64,000 nt of DNA, taken from assembly GCA_039821145.1 (NCBI GenBank), contig JBCBOS010000007.1, positions 1-64,000 of the forward strand, in the 5' to 3' direction. This document shows positions 60,601-64,000 of the stretch, one piece after another. How positions within the stretch are numbered: the stretch's first letter is position 1; each line of letters opens with the position of its first letter. The DNA comes from JBCCSZ01 sp039821145 (GTDB taxonomy: Bacteria; Bacteroidota; Bacteroidia; Chitinophagales; Saprospiraceae). The notes below the pieces were generated by a model that was not told where the DNA came from, searched no databases, and saw nothing but the letters and a program-made list of their open reading frames with translations. A program made the position numbers and the translations under genes.

Positions 60601-61129
60601 CGGGAACGATAAATGTCAAGCTGGCCGCACAACCATTGCCATCTACGACGGTCACGTCATAGACCCCAGCTGCCAATCCGGTGACAGTAGCTGTTGTTTG
60701 GGTGCCGTTGCTCCAGTTGTATGTATAGTTGCCTGTTCCTCCTGTCACGGCCAGAGTGACACTTCCATTGGCATCACCACAAGTAGCGGGAATGAGTTCG
60801 GCGATTTGTATGGCGATTTCTTCGGGTTGTTCCAGGTCAAAAGAAATGTTGGTACTGCAAGCAGCAGCATCCACCAGTAGAATGGCATATGACCCACCTG
60901 GCAAATTGTCGATGGTATTGGCACTTTGTGTAAACTCTCCCGTTAGATTGACAGTCCCCTCCAGGGTATAGGTCACCGGAAACTCTGCATTGTTGAACAG
61001 GATTTCAATGGCGCCATTGTTCGTGCCGAAACAAGCGGGAGGCAAAGGTTGAAGTTCCGTGGTAAAACATTGGGAATGAGCCAACTGTATGGTCAGCAAA
61101 AACACAATGAATGTAAAAGCTCTTTTCAT
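57653..61129 (-). CDS. Large SprB-repeat surface protein with T9SS type A sorting domain
   Basis: 1158 residues from the ATG at 61129. A signal peptide (MKRAFTFIVFLLTIQLAHSQ) is followed by about seven SprB-type repeats of 70-80 residues with the pattern N-G-x-I-x-V-x-V-x-G-G-x-x-P-Y-x-Y-x-W-S-N-G, G-L-x-A-G-x-Y-x-V-x-V-x-D-x-N-G-C. A SdrD-B-like domain follows (VEISGYVYADFMGNCTLDSVDG...DFDGYYQF), then a DUF11/DUF7619-like region (VVGSYDPNDKAVEP, LDYLIRFQNTGTDTAFTVVIRDTLD), and a Por sorting domain (KASPNPTRGGFQIEV...GHRLVKIE). SprB is the Flavobacterium gliding adhesin; this smaller relative is probably surface-displayed. No start-proximal promoter was identified. Confidence 0.9.
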   Translation of the reverse strand: MKRAFTFIVFLLTIQLAHSQCFTTELQPLPPACFGTNNGAIEILFNNAEFPVTYTLEGTVNLTGEFTQSANTIDNLPGGSYAILLVDAAACSTNISFDLEQPEEIAIQIAELIPATCGDANGSVTLAVTGGTGNYTYNWSNGTQTTATVTGLAAGVYDVTVVDGNGCAASLTFIVPDTEGLTADIRVQSNNCLRANSGVIDVSVTQGTAPYSYIWSNGATGRTASDLSAGSYSVTVTDDNGCFLVLSARITGSGAGDVVFETTTEDAGCDGACNGRIELSVSCGEPPFTFEWSDSRYNGQPTAEDLCPGIYTVSVTDVLGNLASSTLEILGGDPMEIQTESVTNSSCNRTCDGSIAVAVTGGAPPYAFEWVGSNGFSSSAEDVTGLCPAEYDLAIIDSEGCTTTMSWTIVEPEQLVLEIGIVSDACRNDGALAALPFGGQPPYTYRWNGVVGDSVITGLSAGYYLLEVIDAFGCVNERDIDLDGTIQLDVLTTFANCDSTSGGSATAVINSGLNNITFEWSNGGTGEMQNNLLPGGYSVTATDNSSGCQSHEVFYVERDTNCYVEISGYVYADFMGNCTLDSVDGRWGILVTLSDGQQEQLDFTDFDGYYQFRAEPGDYTISISYDDLIYNNVCADDINITTGTFGTVSENNNFFLEYEPRKDVGLKLSKPNPRPGFTRTIRICVMNYGDELATSTLTFVHDPRHQFVSSSHPALSYDQASRTVVWEIEDQRPYVTEVISVDLFLPATVPLGTQINYDFTLDPIMGDLRPQDNQVQCTRTVVGSYDPNDKAVEPAGRGDNGLLDLGHRELDYLIRFQNTGTDTAFTVVIRDTLDSDIDIETFQAGPASHPYDLKVAEGGILEFTFNNILLPDSNTNERASHGFVFYDIILPQDATPGTRIENTAAIYFDFNAPIITNTVVSTVRAPTAQTDQTIDGCDALVYNGINYTENATLVDTFELEIKDSISIVRINIEQSDFVSLSETYCESETPLPQGTYLDTLQNVAGCDSIIQLEVTVLPESATDITVPLQSGAFYQGVPYFNDTTFVQILDAANGCDSTVTVNIRIVTSTQNPQLSPVQIKASPNPTRGGFQIEVVGIEGKDNFLQLMDLSGRALLPAAISIQEGQSRQLDIGHLPNGIYHIRLQSSRGVYGHRLVKIE

Positions 61130-61498
61130 AGCAAATGATTCATTTTGATGCGACAAGTGTCCGATATTGGACCGATCCAAATAGTTCAGTTTTACAGGAA
61201 GTAATCTTGTCTCTGATGAGCCTGACGGCTTCAGAACAGCAATCAGTGGTACAAATTTTACTCCAACTGCTGTTCACAGCAAGAAAATTTGCATTCGACA
61301 AGAAGGAAGAAAGAGATAGTAGGGACACAAGCCCCAAAATGAGTCATTCATTGAGGGGGACATGGTTTGTTTGCGAACTGATAAGAGGTTGAAACAGTCT
61401 CTTTACAGTTATGGTCGATTTGTAGGTAGGCTTGATGTATCAACGAGTCAAATATAGGGCTTTTCTCATACATATCAAAGGGGGACAGCCATTGATTC
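61130..61498. other. Intergenic region
   Basis: 369 bases upstream of the SprB-repeat gene and downstream of the next gene's stop. The short frames here (for example 61135-61392, 61432-61632) show no protein features. No RNA gene or repeat recognised. Confidence 0.5.
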
Positions 61499-62887
61499 TC
61501 ACCACTCCATCAACAACTCAATGCCATTCTCAGCAGCAAATGTTCTGGTCTTCTTGGGATCAGCCAATAGCAGGCATTCGAACCCATCGCGTTCCAATGG
61601 CACCAATCTCGATATGGTTTTTTGTTGACTGAGTAGAAAATTGAATACATCCGTGAAGCTGTTGTCCGGGCCATTGACATGCTCGAAGCGGGAGATGTCA
61701 AAACACCAAGTCTTCTTGGATTGATCCATTGCAAGGAGGTATTTTTTGCCGTCATAAGCGAAAATGGATGTGCTGTGGATGTACTCTTTTAGCAGTTTTG
61801 GGTACATGTAGGCAGTCATTTCGACGGCTGGCCGAAGGGATTCGTTCAGCTCCGAAAAGGGCGTGCCCAGCTTGGAGTGAGACACCAGCTTGAGAAGGGG
61901 CGTTGTGCCACCGTAGCTTTCCTTTTGATTGGCCAGAAAAAGTTTGTCCGACGGACGCAGGTCAAAGTTCAGGATTCCTGCGAGGTGGGCAGATTGGATG
62001 AGTTGTTCTACCTCCGCAAGTTTCTCCTCAGAGGCAAGGCACCGATCCTTTTGCTTGGACAAATGTCTCGACACTTTTTTCCTCGCCTGATCATCGCCAT
62101 GATCGTTGATGTGATTGAGGAGGTTGTTGCAAGGCTGGGGCTCGAAATACAGAAAGGCATGCAACGGATCTGGCGCGAAATCCCTTTGGTGATAGGATGC
62201 GATCTGCCCTTGGCCCGAGGTGGAGGCCTGTTCAGCGAAGAGAACATCCACCAATTCCAAGGCAAAAGAATCGATCTGCTCGTATGCATATCGATGAGCC
62301 ATATTGCCGAGGATGTTGCGCTTCATTCGTTCCCCGGTGTAAAACGATTGAGGGTCCATTCTCATCACCTTTTCAATCTGTTCTCTCAAGCGTTTTTTGT
62401 CCAGGTGAAATTGGGTGGCGAAGATCAAAGACTCCATTTGCTGCCGGTATCTTTCATCCCTGATGTGTTGGCTGGCCAGGCGAATCAGCCTGTGTTTGTC
62501 TTTCAGATTGGGAATGGCAAAATGTTGTAGATCGGCAATTGCTCTCTCCCAATTCTCAGCAGTCAAAGATTCCAGAATTTGGAACAAAGCTGCCTCATCC
62601 ATCATCCCCAGGTAAAACGGCAAGAATAGATCATCGATGGAAAACTCGGAATACAAATCTTGGGCATTCTCGAAGCGGTAGACATACTTGACGCCCTGAG
62701 ACAGCACCAAATTGGTCGTTTCCCCATCTGCCAATAAAGGAAAGACCTTCTGATGGACAACAGAATCGAAGCTTGATGCATCAGTCATGGTGGATTGGGG
62801 TTTGTCTATGAACGAAGCAAGGCCCAAGAAGAGGGCCATGAGGAGGCAGTATTTCCCTGGCATAAGGGTCTGGTTGTGGGTTGTCAT
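61499..62887 (-). CDS. Exported protein of unknown function
   Basis: 462 residues from the ATG at 62887; an internal ATG at 62863 is also possible and the upstream frame begins with TTG. A hydrophobic N-terminal segment (GKYCLLMALFLGLASFID) is a signal peptide or anchor. The rest is mixed, mostly helical (LKDKHRLIRLASQHIRDERYRQQMESLIFATQFHLDKKRLREQIEKVMR), with a compact C-terminal part (LAMDQSKKTWCFDISRFEHVNG). No domain recognised. It precedes the heptose genes in the window, but they are transcribed towards it, so a link is only positional. Confidence 0.7.
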   Translation of the reverse strand: MTTHNQTLMPGKYCLLMALFLGLASFIDKPQSTMTDASSFDSVVHQKVFPLLADGETTNLVLSQGVKYVYRFENAQDLYSEFSIDDLFLPFYLGMMDEAALFQILESLTAENWERAIADLQHFAIPNLKDKHRLIRLASQHIRDERYRQQMESLIFATQFHLDKKRLREQIEKVMRMDPQSFYTGERMKRNILGNMAHRYAYEQIDSFALELVDVLFAEQASTSGQGQIASYHQRDFAPDPLHAFLYFEPQPCNNLLNHINDHGDDQARKKVSRHLSKQKDRCLASEEKLAEVEQLIQSAHLAGILNFDLRPSDKLFLANQKESYGGTTPLLKLVSHSKLGTPFSELNESLRPAVEMTAYMYPKLLKEYIHSTSIFAYDGKKYLLAMDQSKKTWCFDISRFEHVNGPDNSFTDVFNFLLSQQKTISRLVPLERDGFECLLLADPKKTRTFAAENGIELLMEW

Positions 62888-62925
62888 CGGAATCAATGAG
62901 TCAATGAAAACGATGTGAGAATTGT

Positions 62926-63525
62926 CTAGTCTTGGGAGGGCCGAAAATCTGGAAACATCGCCGCCTCCACCATCTCACAAAGCGTATGTCCCACCAACAT
63001 GTGGCATTCCTGGATGCGAGGGACATTGGTAGAAGGGATGGCCAACAGAAAATCACAATGCTCTTTGAGCTTTCCCCCACCAGCTCCCGTGAATCCGACC
63101 GTTGTCATGCCCAATTCTTGGGCTTTTTTCATTGCCAAAATCACGTTCCTGGAGTTTCCGGAGGTCGACATCCCAATCAATACATCCCCGGTTTTGCCCA
63201 TGCACTGAGTGATCCGCTCGTAGATGTGGTCAAAGGAATAATCATTGGCCACCGCTGTCAGATAAGACGTATTGACATGAAGGGCCTCTGCAAACAAAGG
63301 GGGCCTGTCGAAATAATAGCGTCCAGATAGCTCGGCCGACAAATGTTGGGCATCAGCCGCGCTGCCTCCATTGCCACAAAATAAGACCTTGCCCTCATTT
63401 TCATAGCACTTGATCATGGCATCAGCAACGGCACGAACGTTCTGCAGAAGGGCATCGTCTTCCAGCAAGCGTTGTTTGAGATCGATCGAAGCTTGGAGGT
63501 TTTTGCTGATCAAAGAATGGGTCAT
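62926..63525 (-). CDS. gmhA: Phosphoheptose isomerase (GmhA-like)
   Basis: 199 residues. The SIS-domain has FCGNGGSAADAQHLSAEL, LTAVANDYSFDHIYERI, GMSTSGNSRNV, TVGFTGAGGG and IPSTNVPRIQECHMLVGH, all characteristic of sedoheptulose-7-phosphate isomerase. This is the first step of ADP- or GDP-heptose synthesis for lipopolysaccharide or S-layer glycans. The start ATG overlaps the stop of the upstream glycosyltransferase by one base (TGATG), so the two are translationally coupled. Confidence 0.92.
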   Translation of the reverse strand: MTHSLISKNLQASIDLKQRLLEDDALLQNVRAVADAMIKCYENEGKVLFCGNGGSAADAQHLSAELSGRYYFDRPPLFAEALHVNTSYLTAVANDYSFDHIYERITQCMGKTGDVLIGMSTSGNSRNVILAMKKAQELGMTTVGFTGAGGGKLKEHCDFLLAIPSTNVPRIQECHMLVGHTLCEMVEAAMFPDFRPSQD

Positions 63526-64000
63526 CAGTTGGGATTTTGCGATTCCAAAGACAATATGGCATCCAGGACTTCGTCGACGGTGATGGCATCAAGCACGTCT
63601 TGGCGGTACTCCCTGGTGTAAAAGGCATCCATCAACTTGGAAGATACGATCTTTTTCATTCTCTGGTAGCCGTATATTTCTGTCGAACTTGTACAAGTAA
63701 AAAGCGCAACACTGGGGATTTTCAGGGCCAGGGCCAGATGCATTCCCAGGGTATCTCCCGAGATGAAAATGCTGCATTCCGAGATGTCCTGTATGTAGTC
63801 TTTGAGGTGATCTCTTTGTTCAAAAAAGCGAATCCGAAACCCTCTGTCCCTCAACTGATCGGCCAATTCTTCGTATTTGTCCCAGCACTTGGTTGGCCAC
63901 CGATCCCCTGCCCTGTTTTCAATCCCTACCAATTTGGCTTGCGGCTTGGCTGGCACATCTTCCCGGATCAGGTATTCCTCTCCAGCAAACACATGGCCCA
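63525..64000 (-). CDS. Glycosyltransferase family 9 (heptosyltransferase-like), partial
   Basis: The frame runs off the right edge; only the C-terminal about 158 residues are visible. The GT9 nucleotide-sugar region is seen in CSIFISGDTLGMHLALALKIPSVALFTCTSSTEIYG, with a preceding KLVGIENRAGDRWPTKCWDKYEELADQL like the heptosyltransferase donor-domain start. The annotated ATG near 63992 is not the real start. Overlap with gmhA indicates a heptose-transfer gene pair. Confidence 0.85.
   Translation of the reverse strand, partial: GHVFAGEEYLIREDVPAKPQAKLVGIENRAGDRWPTKCWDKYEELADQLRDRGFRIRFFEQRDHLKDYIQDISECSIFISGDTLGMHLALALKIPSVALFTCTSSTEIYGYQRMKKIVSSKLMDAFYTREYRQDVLDAITVDEVLDAILSLESQNPN

Noticed and set aside
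1..64000. CRISPR arrays, phage defence islands, integrases, insertion sequences, tRNA or rRNA genes
   Set aside because: No regularly spaced repeats, transposase or integrase motifs, or RNA gene features were seen in the gaps or coding regions.

Overview
The window looks like a chromosomal segment of a Bacteroidota bacterium, probably a Saprospiria-like (Lewinella/Haliscomenobacter-type) environmental member. That placement is inferred from gene content. The reasons are several secreted proteins with C-terminal type IX secretion (T9SS) sorting domains, the gliding-motility ABC genes gldA, gldF and gldG, Bacteroidota-typical families (DUF5686, CarboxypepD-like TonB receptor, choice-of-anchor B and L, SprB repeats), and several candidate promoters with a TAnnTTTG -7 element. 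No rRNA, tRNA, CRISPR array, insertion sequence, integrase or phage gene was seen.

Layout. 1-4.65 kb is visibly AT-richer than the rest. It holds a perfect inverted repeat at the left edge, a beta-propeller-like T9SS cargo protein, and three tandem paralogous small lipoproteins that share an exactly spaced six-cysteine module; parts of their flanks (upstream blocks, terminators) are duplicated too. 4.7-12.8 kb carries an MBL-fold hydrolase, a fused double-NBD peptide-type ABC ATPase, a choice-of-anchor B surface protein, a secreted DUF1028 protein, HMG-CoA lyase and small membrane proteins. 12.8-17 kb (minus) holds a DUF5686 outer-membrane protein and a large helical unknown. 17.1-21.5 kb is a leucine operon, leuA-leuC-leuD-leuB, with an intrinsic terminator between leuA and leuC and a LeuA without the regulatory domain. 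21.5-34 kb mixes envelope and housekeeping genes: thioredoxin-like protein, FKBP lipoprotein, DHH phosphoesterase, ndk, serine hydrolase, beta-barrel protein, polytopic membrane protein, YD-like repeat protein, TonB receptor and a glycosyltransferase.

34.4-45.3 kb: lolD (plus strand) meets tail-to-tail a co-directional minus-strand run: gldA, a secreted unknown, gldF, gldG, a DUF4340 protein, a lipoprotein, a PLC/S1-P1-like protein, a DUF368 protein, aroE and a proline dehydrogenase. Gaps are short throughout, so the gliding ABC genes may be co-expressed with envelope and metabolic genes. 45.4-48.6 kb has a CotH protein and a DASH cryptochrome. 49.1-53.3 kb is a plus-strand set (lipoprotein, SCO protein, c-type cytochrome lipoprotein, then a CUB/choice-of-anchor L T9SS type B protein). 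53.3-64 kb holds a CARDB-like lipoprotein, a T9SS type A protein, a second large helical unknown, a MoeB/ThiF-rhodanese fusion, a 1158-residue SprB-repeat T9SS protein, an unknown exported protein, gmhA, and a glycosyltransferase family 9 gene cut by the right edge.

The most distinctive unexplained element is the triplicated six-cysteine lipoprotein cassette at 2.3-4.6 kb. Other items for follow-up are the unknown secreted protein between gldA and gldF, the pair of large helical proteins, and the cytoplasmic YD-like repeat protein next to the TonB receptor.
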